Assembly (NCBI GenBank): GCA_028023455.1
Contig: JAQFVV010012489.1
Location: forward strand, 4,014,575-4,078,574
Length of the DNA stretch: 64,000 nucleotides
Direction of reading: 5' to 3'
Origin: Epiperipatus broadwayi
Lineage: Eukaryota > Onychophora > Udeonychophora > Euonychophora > Peripatidae
Part shown: positions 12,466 through 24,310 of the stretch, piece by piece
Layout: each line of letters opens with the position of its first letter
How positions within the stretch are numbered: the stretch's first letter is position 1
Position numbers and translations under genes: made by a program
Notes under the pieces: model-generated
Told to the model about the DNA's origin: nothing
What the model saw: only the letters and a program-made list of their open reading frames with translations
The model's database searches: none

Positions 12466-12863
12466 TCTCTCAGATGTGTATAATAAATGATAAACATCTA
12501 TGTAAATATGAAGCCCAATCAAAAATCTCTTATGCAGAAAGTGCTATATATTTCATTATTCTAACACTACCTATTTAATAATCACATGGGCAGAGAGCTT
12601 AACTAAAGTGTGTAAATTATTTTTTGGAATGAACAGCAAATCTTATTTTTTAAGCAGACTACACACAAATCTAATTATATAATTTGTTAAGAAATAAAAG
12701 TTGAAACAGCACTATTCTATTGTTTAATGTTTACAATTTGTAAATGAATGAAAAAATATATACAAAAATGATCTCTTCTTATATAATAGTAGAAGCCATC
12801 TTTATGCAAACAGACAAATGCATAAATGTTGAAACATAAATGACAAATAATTTAGCAAATCAA

Positions 12864-12889
12864 TTTATAGATATAATAAACACCTCCAT
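12864..12889. repeat. Left 26-bp direct repeat flanking hammerhead insertion
   Basis: Starts TTTATAG and ends CACCTCCAT. It is repeated exactly at 13270-13295 and read as a long target-site duplication. Confidence 0.7.
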
Positions 12890-13269
12890 ACTTCCCCATT
12901 CTTTTTAAATTTATATAAATAAAAATATAATAAAAGACAAATTACTCCCAAGATGCATTTCGTGCTGAACCAGCACTCATCAGTTGGCCCAGGTCACATC
13001 TCTCATATATATCTTTATTATATGCAAAGTATTAATCTAGAGTAAATTGTTACATTTTCATTTACCATTGCCAAACTTCCTCTACTCACAACTTTGACGC
13101 CATCCATTTCAGATAAATACACTAATGATTATTACTAATCATTTTCGAAACTAGAGATTATCTCTAGCACAGATATAAACTTTAAACCTCAGTTAAAGAT
13201 TAATATATCTGATTTTTTAAATTTACACACACAGCGTTATTCACTTTTCTATGTCCTGTATGTAATATC
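12890..13269 (-). mobile_element. 380-bp insertion carrying a hammerhead ribozyme
   Basis: The segment lies between two identical 26-bp direct repeats. It contains the hammerhead motif at 12948-12987 (minus) and a self-complementary block CTAGAGATTATCTCTAG near 13151-13167. The minus strand just upstream of the ribozyme (ATAAAGATATAT, AGAGATGTGA) closely matches sequence upstream of the plus-strand copy at 52.6 kb, so both belong to one repeat family. No coding sequence is evident. It may be a PLE tail (pseudo-LTR) fragment or a non-autonomous retrozyme-like element. Confidence 0.55.
12948..12987 (-). ncRNA. Hammerhead ribozyme motif (type I, short stem III)
   Basis: Minus strand, in order: CCAA (stem I 5' strand), core CTGATGA (12983-12977), stem II GTGCTG/CAGCAC with GTT loop (6 perfect base pairs), core GAAA (12961-12958), ATGCAT (very short stem III), then C at the expected cleavage position (12952) and TTGG (stem I 3' strand). 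All conserved core bases are present. Outer stem I can add GAC/GTC across an internal loop. Such a short stem III usually works as a dimer or with loop contacts. ATGCAT could be a CpG-decayed form of ACGCGT. Activity is not shown by sequence alone. Confidence 0.78.
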
Positions 13270-13295
13270 TTTATAGATATAATAAACACCTCCAT
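13270..13295. repeat. Right 26-bp direct repeat flanking hammerhead insertion
   Basis: Exact copy of 12864-12889. Confidence 0.7.
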
Positions 13296-13598
13296 TCAAA
13301 ATAAACCTCAATTCAAAATACAAATCAATTTACCTTAAGCAGTCAGTGAATTATAATTTTTTTTCCATCATACATAGATTTTTTGTTCTAGTAGGAGCTC
13401 ACAAACAACTTAAACTTATTATCTCTAACCATCAGTAAATGGGAATCTAGAAATCCAAACCAGAAAATAAAAACTCCACAATAATCTGGTAGAATAAATG
13501 TTGAATTACTATTTGTAAAAATTAAAATATCTAGTGCAAATATGATGTTACCTTACTTCTTAAGTATAAATTTATAATAATATTTGTCTTTCTCTTAG
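13296..13598. other. AT-rich stretch, nothing recognised
   Basis: Short spacer between the hammerhead insertion and the mariner-like element. Confidence 0.5.
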
Positions 13599-13600
13599 TA

Positions 13601-13967
13601 CAAGGTGTTCCTTAAGTCTGAACACATAGAGGTAAATACATATTTTCAAGAAATGAAATTCATTATCAACATTTTATTTAATTGGAAAATTAAATAATAT
13701 CTTCAATATAATTTCCATCGTTTGCAATGCAAATGTTGATGCACTTTGCAAAATTCACTGTGAACTCGATGTAATGAATCCACATTGCTGTCAATTTTTA
13801 CCCATTTACTCTTTATGTGTTCAATCAAGTGTGTTACAACTGTGATTTTTATTGAGTACATTTTCACCGCCATGGAAAAGCCAAGTGGAATCCTCTTTAG
13901 ATGACTGCATTAAATTCATCCGTTATTTTTTTTGATATATAGTTAATGAGATTTATGGGACATCCTG
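13601..13967 (-). mobile_element. Tc1/mariner-like (IS630 type) internally deleted element
   Basis: Imperfect terminal inverted repeats read CAAGGTGTTCCTTAAGTCT on the left and CAGGATGTCCCATAAATCT on the reverse strand from the right, each next to a TA dinucleotide (13599-13600 and 13968-13969), the target of this superfamily. The minus strand retains a C-terminal remnant, HLIEHIKSKWVKIDSNVDSL followed by HRVHSEFCKVHQHLHC, like the end of mariner-type transposases. The catalytic DDE/D part is absent, so it is non-autonomous. Confidence 0.7.
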
Positions 13968-13969
13968 TA

Positions 13970-14557
13970 TAAATAACTCAATTAGTAATCGCAATGAAAT
14001 TTTCCCGGAAAGAGGGAGGGGGCACAAAAAACTACTTGAAAATGTAAAAAAAATTCTACTTTTATTTATAATTTTTATATACAATCTATTTTCATTTTGA
14101 CAATAACTCTAACAATAAATCTTTAACTTTTAATCACAGCAATAAATCTGAAAATATCAGAAGTAATATGAGATTTGGAAAGCAGTCACAAAACAGCTTT
14201 AAAAATAAAAGCTTAATCACAATCATCTAAGTGTCTGAAAACTCTATTCAGTTTCCTAGCTTGGGTCTTAACTTCTTTAAGCTTGCTCTCCGGTCAGTTA
14301 TTAGTAGCAATAAAGAGGTAAGAAGCAAAACTATTAAATCAATAAAATAAATCAGTTGCTGTAAAAATAAGATCAGAATGTTATTATAGTAATTCTTCAT
14401 TCAGAAAGTTTTATGTTTTATAAATAAGCAAAAGATTACATTGAATTAAAAATCATATACTAATAGAGAAAATATCAATCAAAAACTAGGTTAAGAATTT
14501 ATTGTAAAATGATATAAAAATGTACAATTGTTACAAGTTATCCTGAGTCATACATAT
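13970..14557. other. AT-rich stretch, nothing recognised
   Basis: No motif found. Confidence 0.5.
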
Positions 14558-14695
14558 ATGGGCAAGCCTTATAGTATGCAAAACATATTGTTCTATAGAT
14601 CGAATCACGTTATTTTTGTCTATATATAAGGAAATATAATATTTAAACGTGACTGATCTATAGTTTTTATCACGCTATCTCGTGTGCTTACCCAT
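14558..14695. mobile_element. Palindromic MITE-like hairpin
   Basis: Inverted arms at about 14558-14611 and 14646-14695. The outer ends read ATGGGCAAGC and (reverse strand) ATGGGTAAGC. The inner ends read CTATAGATCGAATCACGTT and (reverse strand) CTATAGATCAGTCACGTT. The spacer is about 34 bases, AT-rich. No protein. Confidence 0.65.
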
Positions 14696-15059
14696 TGAAT
14701 TGTTTATATATATAGTTTTAAAAAAATATTGATTAAAAATGTGTATATATAACAGAAATAAATAATATTTAAATCTCGCTTCTTTATAAATTTTATGATA
14801 ATATCTTGTATTTTTATACGTGGAAGACTTGTAATATAAAAATAAAAATTCTGATATATATATGACTCACAGTGGGAATTCAGAAAAAGTTTAATATTTT
14901 GTACTTGATTACAATGTATAAAATAGATTTAGATTTATTTCAGATTTATGTTATCATGTAATAAATATTAAAGCATTTTATCTAAGCTTTTAAATGTATT
15001 GTCAAAAGTAACTTTATTGAAAACAGGCAAAACTCTCTATAGTATTATGGTGATCATGT
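14696..15059. other. AT-rich stretch, nothing recognised
   Basis: No motif found. Confidence 0.5.
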
Positions 15060-16880
15060 GATGTTTATTGGCTTAGTAACTTCATTGCATATGAATACAA
15101 GGAAAAAATAGTAGAGCAAATACAACGTAAAAAATTAAACAAATTGTCTTGAATTATGGTGAGCATTTGGACAGTTTGAGCAACACATACTCTTTTCAAC
15201 AGTCTTGTCCTTTTTCTAAAAATGGAGAATTCAGGATCTTTACTTGACAAAACATGAGCAGGGAAACAGTACACATTCTGCAGCCTTCCAACCATTATGG
15301 GAAGGCTAATCCTTTGGCTACCAATTACCTAAAGCAGGCACACCTAACCATGTCCAGAGCCATCTTAGTGGCTTATATATAGTGACTTTCAGACAGACCA
15401 TGAAGGAAGCCCCCCAGTTCTGAAGCAAAAACTATTCTGGCAACTCCACAAGCTTCTAGACATCATTACTGAGATTAAGTGATCCCACTTCCTGATAGCC
15501 CTGATCTTGCACAAAAGTTCATTGTGTAAATTACCATTATTCTTCCCAAATAAGAGATGACATCTCATTGTCCAGACTGTATAGTTCATCATGATTTATA
15601 GTTTGATTAATCCAAAGATTCCAGTTTTTAGGCATTCATTGGGGGATAAAAATCCTTTGTTTATAGGATGTGATCCAACCATTAAGTATCGCTCTACATT
15701 TATTTAATACCACACAACCAAAGAATAGATACAGCATTGATTCATTTTCTCGATTACACATGTGGCAAATCAAATTTAGTTTAGCAAATCCTCTCCTCAT
15801 GATTAAAAATTCACTGGTAAGGAGTGCAGACAAATTTATTTTTTATGATAAAATCCAGATATCTTGTCTCCAACATCCAGAATTTAAATTTCCTAATTAA
15901 CAGATCATTCAAAATCCCAAGAAGCCTTGAGGAGCAGCTGTGGTAGGGTTTGAGCAATTGGCATACATTCCAATATTTCAATTTAGCTGGCAGCAAATTA
16001 CTTCCAATTCCCATCCCCTTAACCAATGCAACAAGCCTCTCCAGCTAAGCCAGCATTTTACAGGTGGTGGCCTATCTGTAGGCAGTGGTGAGTCAGTGGG
16101 GAAAATTAAAGAATGAAAAACAACTGATGTAAACCACTCTTTTAGCCTAACCAAAAGATTATTGTCCATCTGATAGAGAAAGGTTTGAATAGAGTGAAGG
16201 GCATGCCCATCAACCTTTCTGGGTTGGCACATCCTTCTGTGGCTTATGTGGCAATTTTTTTTTCTGGAGCAGTTAAGAGCAAAGAGATGTAACCTTTGCC
16301 TGGAAACCTTTAGTTCTCATTATTATTGGCATAAAATAGTTTATTTTTGGAAAGGTTAGCATATAATGCAATGAACTTTTCCCACTAATGATAGGTAAAT
16401 CCCTGAAATTGAATCTACTGTGCTTTTTACCACCTCAAGTAGTTTTCTTTGAACCCAAATTCTCATATCTCTTGCAGAAAGCATGAGGGGAAAACCAAGA
16501 AAATTCTGTGGCATGGTCAAAAATTTAGATAAAATCTTCTTTCTAGTCAATAGCCACCATGCTGCAGACTTCTTCTGATTAAAGCTGAGGCCATAGTTCT
16601 CAGAATACCAATCCATATTTTTTTCAAGACAAGGACTATATTTTTCTGATGGAAGAAACACCACAATGTCATTGACATATGCGAGACACTTGACCGCCCT
16701 TCCCAGGTTTGGAATATGAATATCAGGCAGATTCCTGTGAAGTCTAACAAGTAGCGGGTTGATGAATGTTGTGAACAAAAAAGTACTGATCAGGGAGCCC
16801 TGCAGGATAAAAAGATTCAGATGAAAGCCAGGTGCCACCTTTCCATCAAAAGTGACAATAATAAATGTATCTGTAAAAAT
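15060..16880 (-). pseudogene. 5'-truncated non-LTR retrotransposon (LINE), RT C-terminal half
   Basis: The longest piece, 16838-16356 minus (160 aa), carries the LINE reverse-transcriptase blocks ILQGSLISTFLFTTFINPLL (RQGxPLSxxLF type), CLAYVNDIVVFL (catalytic AYADD degraded to AYVND), YSENYGLSFNQKKS and LGFPLMLSARDMRIWVQRKL. Further minus-strand pieces at 16232-15978, 16026-15811 and 15833-15636 continue the C-terminal region, ending in a zinc-binding-like CHMCNRENESMLYLFFGC (CxxC...E...C). Fragments at 15592-15389 and 15295-15065 complete the tail. Frame changes separate the pieces and the catalytic aspartate is lost, so it is dead. Motif order suggests an apurinic-endonuclease LINE, perhaps Tx1-like; the clade is uncertain. 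Confidence 0.72.
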
Positions 16881-17788
16881 TTGAATATTTAAATTAATTA
16901 ATTTAAAACTTTAATAAAAAATCTGAAACTTGAATTTTGAGATATATTACAAAAATGTATAGTTTTCTTAAATATTTTTGATAGAATATATTTTGATAAA
17001 TTAAAAACTAGTATAAATTTCTTTTTTATATATTTCTTTCATTATACCATTAACTTATCTATTAAATAAGATTAGATCACTTTAATCTTAATCTTGTTCT
17101 GTTCTTGCTACAATTAAAATTAGTTTGATCAAGATGTGTGAGGCATATTATACTCTTAAATGAAGTTGTCCAAAAGCCATAAATTAGTCTAAAGTATTGT
17201 ATATAATATTATCATTTATTGTCCACTGATTACTAAAAGATATAAAATATCAAAAAATAAATTATCAAAAAAAAAAAAAAAAGGCTATAGAATAAATTAT
17301 ATAGAATTATCCTTTCTAATGCAGCATCTCTGCATACATGTATCTTCCACTATATATTTTTAGTTATCTAGAATCATGAGTAAATCAAGTTTCTCATTTT
17401 GTAATACTTTCATGTTTTTACCAGTAAAATCTATTGACTTCTATAGGTAGAAATTAGTACAAATCATATTTCTTACAATATAAAATTGTTATGATTATTC
17501 ATTAAACAAAATCTACTAACCTAAACTTACTATAAACATTAAAATGAGATATAATCTAATACAAAATAAATAAAAACCAACACTCATTATTTTAATAATT
17601 TTATTCTTATAAAAATATTCCTATGCAATTTGTTAATATCAAAAGAATATAGATGAGGGATTTATGAAAATAGTTATTGAAATTACAATGGAGAAATGAA
17701 TGTAAATTCTACATATACTGAAGATTTTAAATAAATCCCATATTTATATGCTCACATTGTTTTATATTTAATTACCAATAGATGTAGA

Positions 17789-17823
<35 letters not shown>

Positions 17824-18299
17824 GTACAGTAATACTCAAGCAGTTTAATGCATTGGTAGAATGATGATTTCAAAAAAACTAAAATTTTCCAGATTAAAGC
17901 ACAACTAATATTGTCTTATGCTTAAAAGTCACATGACCTCATAGACCAATAAAAATACAATCACTGATACATTAAATCTATCTTAATTTTCAAAAGAAAA
18001 TATTTAATCAATAAACAAAATAGATATATTATAATAATTGCTTTCTACATATAATAGTTTTATTTCAAAAGCCATTTTATTGTAATTTATTTTTGAAAAA
18101 TGTATGTAATCTATTTTTAATTAAATACTAATAAATTTCTGTATATAATTAATATATTTAAAAATTTATCTAAGCTATAAAAATAAGTAGTGTTTAAAAT
18201 TGTTATTTAAAATTATGACTAGGCATATCTTATGAAATTCAGAGAAAATTTATTTGACATATGTAAATATATATGTTTGAAAATAAAACCTTTTAATAA
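16881..18299. other. AT-rich stretch with (AT)n microsatellite
   Basis: An (AT)n tract occupies about 17792-17820. A poly-A run lies near 17268-17282. No coding signal. Confidence 0.6.
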
Positions 18300-18720
18300 A
18301 TGTGTTTTACCAGTTCTTACCAATGGCTCTAAGACTTGAATAATTAAGAGAAGAACAGTGCGGAGACTTCAGTTCATTCAACAAAGCATGAAGAGATATA
18401 TTTTAGGAGTAACAAAAAGGGATTAAAATTAAAATTCTTGGTTGAGAGAACAAATAAATTTTACAGTCATCATTGAAAGAATTAAGAGACTGAAGAGATG
18501 ATAATCTGGACATACTGTTAAAAAAGATGATAGAAGAACAGCTGAAAATTTAAACTGGATTCCAAGACATTTGGAAAAAAACATAGAAAGACCCTACATG
18601 TAAAATAAATAAAATAAAAATGTGTGCTGGGGTGATGTGGAGAAGAGAAGTCAGCAATCAGAGAAACTAGAATACCTGGAAAGACCATTCTACAATGGAT
18701 CAATAATGTGATGATCATGA
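18300..18720 (+). pseudogene. RTE/BovB-type LINE, 3' coding fragment
   Basis: Plus-strand frames read CVLPVLTNGSKT, RRLQFIQQSMKRYILGVTKR, IIERIKRLKR and KKDDRRTAENLNWIPRHLEK. They match the C-terminal part of the minus-strand RTE copy at 21.6-22.9 kb (LPVLTYGxETW, Q..MER..LG, RIxxLKWxWAGH, WIPR in the family). Stops are frequent. It ends in a GATGATCATGAT-like tail near 18711, as expected for this LINE group. Confidence 0.72.
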
Positions 18721-18973
18721 TATTAGTGGTTATCATAAAAAGCATAAAAGTGATTTGTATATTCTATTTATCAATGAATTTTTTATATCTTAACTACAAA
18801 AACCCAACATTTAATAACGTTTTTCTTAGCTTACATTCAACACATACTTTCATGAGCATAACTAGAAATGTGTATAAACAAATATCAAATAATATTCACT
18901 GATTGTTCAAGATTTACAGTAGATTGCCCTGAAGTAGATTAGAGTGAAATACTATTTTTAAAATTAAACTATA

Positions 18974-19044
18974 CAGGTAGTCCTCTACTTTTGTACATTC
19001 TAGTTTTGTACAATTTGCTATTTCATACACATTTCATACTTTTG

Positions 19045-19114
<70 letters not shown>

Positions 19115-19770
19115 CAAAATACATGTACTTTTACATAATTATTCTTCCTTTCAAATGGACTAATAGTGACTAGACTCTCCTCCACCTCTTTGACCCTAAT
19201 CATAACCATTTTTTGCATCACAGGTTCAGTCTTGAGTTAGAGTATGCTGATAATTTGTGTCTTGCCAGATTATGTTAGGATGTGTGCTAACACATTATGT
19301 AAATTTCTGTTTTGGTGAAAAAAATTGTCATTAATTCATAAAAACATGAATGGAAAATAAAAAAAAAAACAGAGTGTTGACACAGACAAAAAGAAATCAA
19401 TGTCTCATAATCTCCATATGATTGAGACAGAGATGCTGAATCTTCATTGATCATTCATATAGTTTAAGCCAATTAACAATATGTTCAATCATGAAAAATA
19501 GAACAAATTTAAAGAATATTTCCAAATTCATACACTATCAAGTTTATCTGCATTATGCTAAAAAATATTTTCAAAGTCTGAAAATTTATTACATATTAAA
19601 AATTCTTTGAACTTTTTTTTAAAAGTAGAAACATAATATTTCACAGAAATATATATGTATTTAGAAAACCGTTTGCGATTTTTTTTTTTTACATTGCTCT
19701 ACTTTTGTACATTTCAACTTTCATACATATTTCAAAAAAACAATTAGATATTAAAGTAAAGGACCACCTG
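18974..19770. mobile_element. Tigger/pogo-like DNA transposon, non-autonomous
   Basis: Terminal inverted repeats CAGGTAGTCCTCTACTTT (left) and CAGGTGGTCCTTTACTTT (reverse strand, right) are each flanked by TA (18972-18973, 19771-19772). The CAGGTAGTCC-type end and TA target point to the pogo/Tigger branch of Tc1/mariner. Subterminal TGTACATT blocks repeat near both ends (about 18994 and 19707). The interior holds an (AT)n tract (19048-19112) and a faint lysine-rich coding trace around 19318-19420. No transposase domain is intact. Confidence 0.7.
19048..19112. repeat. (AT)n microsatellite
   Basis: About 32 uninterrupted AT dinucleotides inside the Tigger-like element. Confidence 0.95.
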
Positions 19771-19772
19771 TA

Positions 19773-21564
19773 TATTGCAGAAGTAGCTCTCCAAAAAACC
19801 AATGAGCTATTCACCATATATACCAAATTTTCACCATATGGACAATGTGTTTTTTTTACAAATATTGTGGCTTTGTAAAATAACTTTTTTTTATAAATGG
19901 CATCCATTTATTACACAAAAAAATTTTTAAAAATCGAATGTTTTGTTATATAAATTATATTTAAATTTACATTTATTGAGCTAAGAGAGTACTTCAACAA
20001 ATTTATATTAAATCATTCAAATCCATCTTGGATTATTCTTATCCACACTGGAAAAGTAAAATAAACTTTATATAAATGATTTACTACATCAATTTAAGCA
20101 TAAAAATCCAAATCCTTATAATCATTTCCACAGAAAATAACATTTTACATATGTTTCTATTCACAAAGTTTTTATTGCACATCTATATATACATACTCCA
20201 ACATTGATAAAATAGTTAAATTGTTTAAGTTGATGATTTTTTTCATATAGTTAATATTAAAACAAATCATCTACTTATAATTTTTCTTGAATGCTGCATA
20301 TTTATAATGAATTTATAAGTTCAATTTAAATTTAGATTGTAATGTTATCCATTTTATATATTTACACTACATATGTGATAATAATTGTAAATGTCTATAT
20401 TTACTATTTCATCAGCATATAAAAAGCAATCTATTTATGAAGAGATGGATGCACAATGGTTTCTTAAATAGCAGATATTTTGATTAATAAAAGATTATCT
20501 GGTCAGAAGCCCTTGTAAATCAAATTAAACAGTCACTCTTTTTGAAACTACTTTATATTATAATAGTCTACCTATTTCTTCCATATTTACTTCTAATCTT
20601 CTATTATTAAATTATTTTTCAAATACGTATATATTTACTTCTATGAACTTTCAATAAAAACTGTTTTCCTGTTCCAATATCTCTTTCTTACATTATTCAT
20701 TCTCAACATAAAACCTAAAAAATCTCTACATTTTTTATTACTTTTATTTTTATGTTTTTCATATTTCTTATACAGATTAACCTGTTTTGTTTTAGATATC
20801 TTATTTCCCAAAAATAAGTATTATATATTCTCCTTTTCATTTTCACATAAAATATGTCTATAATCCAAATTATCACATATAATCTTAGTAAAATTAACAA
20901 ATCTTTTTTGAATTACATTTCATAATCCATTTAATGTTGGCATGTGAGTTTTAAAAATAATCAGTGACTTTTTTCTAATTATTTTTCACAAAATATTAGT
21001 AATTTAATGTAAATTGTCTAATTTATCTATAAATATATGTCTTTGAAATATTTATCTTAGAATCATCACCATATAATTTTGTTTTTTGTATACCAAGTTC
21101 CAATGCTTAATTAAATTTTTAAACTGGTAATAAAATATTCACATAAAGAAAACATCAAAAAAATATATATATAATTAAATATTTTGATAATTTTTCAAAA
21201 ATATGTACAAAATATTTTGAATATGTATAAGATGATATGGCTTTAATAAAAATTCTGTTTTATATATTTATCAAATAACACTACATACATTTACATTATT
21301 CTTTACACATAGAGACACAGACAAGAAAAATGTAAATGATTTATAAGATGAATTTTGCAATAAATCATGTTTTACCAATTAATTCACATCAAAACATAAT
21401 CAAATGTTCATTGTTACTGATTTTTATTTATATAATAATTATTATAGTTGATTTAATTTATAAAGATCACTTTGTAGATAAGTACTGCTTTTAAATAATT
21501 TCACTTTTAACTAGAATATTTTTATGGTTAAAAATTATTAAATTTCTTTAACCCAAATATTATA
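19773..21564. other. AT-rich stretch, nothing recognised
   Basis: Only low-complexity frames, such as 20715-20900 minus. Confidence 0.55.
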
Positions 21565-22850
21565 ATCATCATCATCAACCATTATCAATCCACTGCAGGA
21601 TGAAGGTCTCTCCAAGTTCAACCCATCTACTCTGATATTTAGCTTTCTTCTCCACATCACCCATTCACACTTTCTTATTTCATTCATTCAACTCATATGT
21701 GGTCTCTTTCTGGGTCTTTTACAATATCTTGGAATCCAGTTTACAATTTCAATTATCCATCTATTATCATCTTTTCTAGCAATATATTTAGCCCAAATCC
21801 ACTTCAGTCTTTTAATTTTTTCAATCAGTAACACCTGTTTGTTCTCTTATCAATATATTGCATTTTTGATCTCTTCTTGTTTCTCCGAACATGCATCATT
21901 CTATACTTCTTTGAGTGATCTGAAGTCTTTGCATTGCTCTTCTATTAAATGTCCAAGACTCAGATCCATAAGTAAAAACTGATAAAACACATGTATTAAG
22001 AACCCCCCCCCTTTCAAACACATAGGCATATTTCCTTTTAGTATTAAGTTATTTCTACCAAAAACACTCCAACCAAGTTTAATTCTATGATTAATTTCAT
22101 GTATTATGTTTCAATCTGTATTAATAATCAGATCAAGGTATTTGTAGCTGTTAACTTCTTCTAACTCATCATAATCAATTTTTATTTTCATATTTTGAGA
22201 CAATCCATTGAACATTATTTTAGCCTTTTTAACATTTATCTTTAGTTCTACTTTCATACTTTCATCTGATAACTACTGCAACATTTTCTGCAGCTCTAAA
22301 ACATTATTTGCAAAAACAATTACATCATCTGTAAAAAATAATTTAGTATATGCAAAATCTTAATGACTTAAATAATCTCCATTTACTTTCACTCCTTTAG
22401 CTTCCCATTTTAATCCACAAAATACTTCTTGCAGCACTGCTGTAAAAAGTTTCGGAGATATGGAGTCACTCTGTCTTACACACTTCTCAATGTTGACATT
22501 CCTAGTATCATTGTGTAATCTAATTATTGCTGTTGCATTTTTTATAAATATTCTTTAAAATATGACAATATCCTGGATCTATACCTTGATGATCCAATGC
22601 TTTAATAACTGAAGAAATGTTTATAGAATCAAAGGTCTTTTCATAATCTACAAATCCAAAACATAATTGCAACTTATATTCATTTGTCCTTTCTATAACT
22701 TCTCTCAATACCTGGATATGATCTACTGTATTAAAACCACATTTAAATCCAGCTTGTTCTCTTGGTTGGTGGATATCCAATGTTCTATGTAGATGACTTG
22801 TAATTATCTTGGTAAAAAATTTGTATGAAACTGATAAAAGGCTGATGGGC
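21565..22850 (-). pseudogene. RTE/BovB-type LINE reverse transcriptase, 5'-truncated
   Basis: Minus strand from about 22790: QPREQAGFKCGFNTVDHIQV, REVIERTNEYKLQLCFGFVD and YEKTFDSI (motif A aspartates), all diagnostic of RTE/BovB reverse transcriptases. Then, with frame changes: ISPKLFTAVLQEVFCGLKW (about 22460-22400), FFTDDVIVFANN (motif C; family form FADD) at about 22350-22310, LEEVNSYKYL, RIKLGWSVFGRN, KIKRLKWIWAKYIARKDDN and WIPRYCKRPRKRP. It ends in a short run of ATCATCATCA (plus strand, 21566-21577), the usual tail of the group. At least three frame shifts and several stops. The 18.3-kb fragment belongs to the same family. Confidence 0.85.
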
Positions 22851-24116
22851 CAAATATTATATATAGTTTTAATTTTATATTAAAGATTAAATATATCTAA
22901 TTAACATTAATTAAAACAACTTTTTATTTAACATTTTATTCTTTCTTTTTATTATTGCATCAGAATCTTATATTTTTTTTAAAATAAAACCTCAGATATT
23001 TATGTTGTTTTTTTTTTTTTTAATATATAGTTACAGACAAATGGAAGTGCAAATGATTCACATGTTTCCTTTCAACAATAGTCAAGTCTCATCAGTAGAC
23101 TCCAATAATCATATATATATTTCTATTGTTTTGTATTTATTTTATTTTAGTTTTTACTTAAAAAATAACAAACTAAAATATAATAAATTGTATTAATATT
23201 GTTAAACCCAGTCATTTGTTTTATATATACACTTTAAAAACAAAGGAAAATCTAGAAACAATTAATTAAAAACAAAATAAATATAGTTAAAGCATTTAAT
23301 ATTTAATTTTAAAATGAGACATTTTAGAATGATGAATGTAGAATTAACTCAATTTTATGTTTTTAGAAATCTATTCATACAAATATCACTCAAAAATATT
23401 TATCGTAAAACCAAATTTAACATTATACAATGGATAGAATTTTATTAAACTGAACAATTCTCCTGGTATGGGAAATGCTGACAATTCAAAAGATTGCCGT
23501 CTACAATTTGCAAGTCAATAACAACAACAATATTCAAAGAAATGGAAGCAATTTTTTTTAAAAAATAATAATGTAAAGTATACAAAAAACATAATAAATC
23601 AATTTGTGATTAATAAAATAACAAAACTAAAAAACGTACAAATTCAATTATTTATCCACAAGTTTTAAGAGCGTATTCAATTTAAAAGTTTTATTATGTA
23701 TTTTATTATTTATTGGAATGCACGGGGTTTAATTTATTTATTTGCGTAGGGTCAATCGCTTGAAGTTAAAAGGCGTTCAAACACTAAAGTGACAAATAGA
23801 TGAAGAATAGTTCTATTCACTTGCAGTATATGTTTTTCTTCTTTTTTACGCAAATCAATCAAAGAAGGTTTTTTGCTCTATATCCTATCATTCTTTTTAA
23901 TTAGCCAATTCTTACAGACCAATTTAACCAGTCTTTCTTTTACAAATATTTGATATTAAATCTTCAGAACTGTGTTAACCTTTATTAGATAAATTAAAAA
24001 GAAAATACAATTCTAAAAGTAACATGTATGTATACTGTACAAAGAAATTTAAATATGCATATATTTATTTAAGCAAACATCACATGATCATTATTTCCTA
24101 AGCATATAGAAACTGT
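22851..24116. other. AT-rich stretch, nothing recognised
   Basis: No coding signal. The frame at 23002-23196 is low complexity. A weak hammerhead-like core near 23070-23095 was examined and rejected. Confidence 0.5.
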
Positions 24117-24310
24117 TATAACAGCGACAAAACTCTCCACACAGTACTTCCCCATATGCAAGAGTAATCAATGGATGCAAAAAGATTTGTGCATAAAATC
24201 CCCATCTAGTGCCTACTCATCCAATACCCCCCCCCAAACTTTTTTTATCCATTGATTATTCTGGTTTGCACTGAGTGGTACTACTGTATGGAGAGTTTTG
24301 CCTCTGTTAT
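24117..24310. mobile_element. Inverted-repeat element related to the 28.2-kb PLE tail
   Basis: Arms at about 24117-24176 and 24247-24310. Both read TATAACAG, CAAAACTCTCCA, CAGTA and AATCAATGGAT from the outside in. Between them, 24160-24226 (AATCAATGGATG, AAAATCCCCATCTAGTGCC, TACTCATCCAAT) matches the arms at 28.2-28.4 kb. No ribozyme core remains. Likely a solo or internally deleted PLE terminal repeat. Confidence 0.65.

Noticed and set aside
18991-19221. ORFs rich in Tyr-Ile repeats
   Set aside because: Translation of the (AT)n microsatellite.
23041-23100. Hammerhead on the minus strand (CTGATGA, GAC...GTT, GAAA)
   Set aside because: Core spacing fits, but no downstream cleavage triplet followed by a strand able to pair with the stem I 5' side was found.
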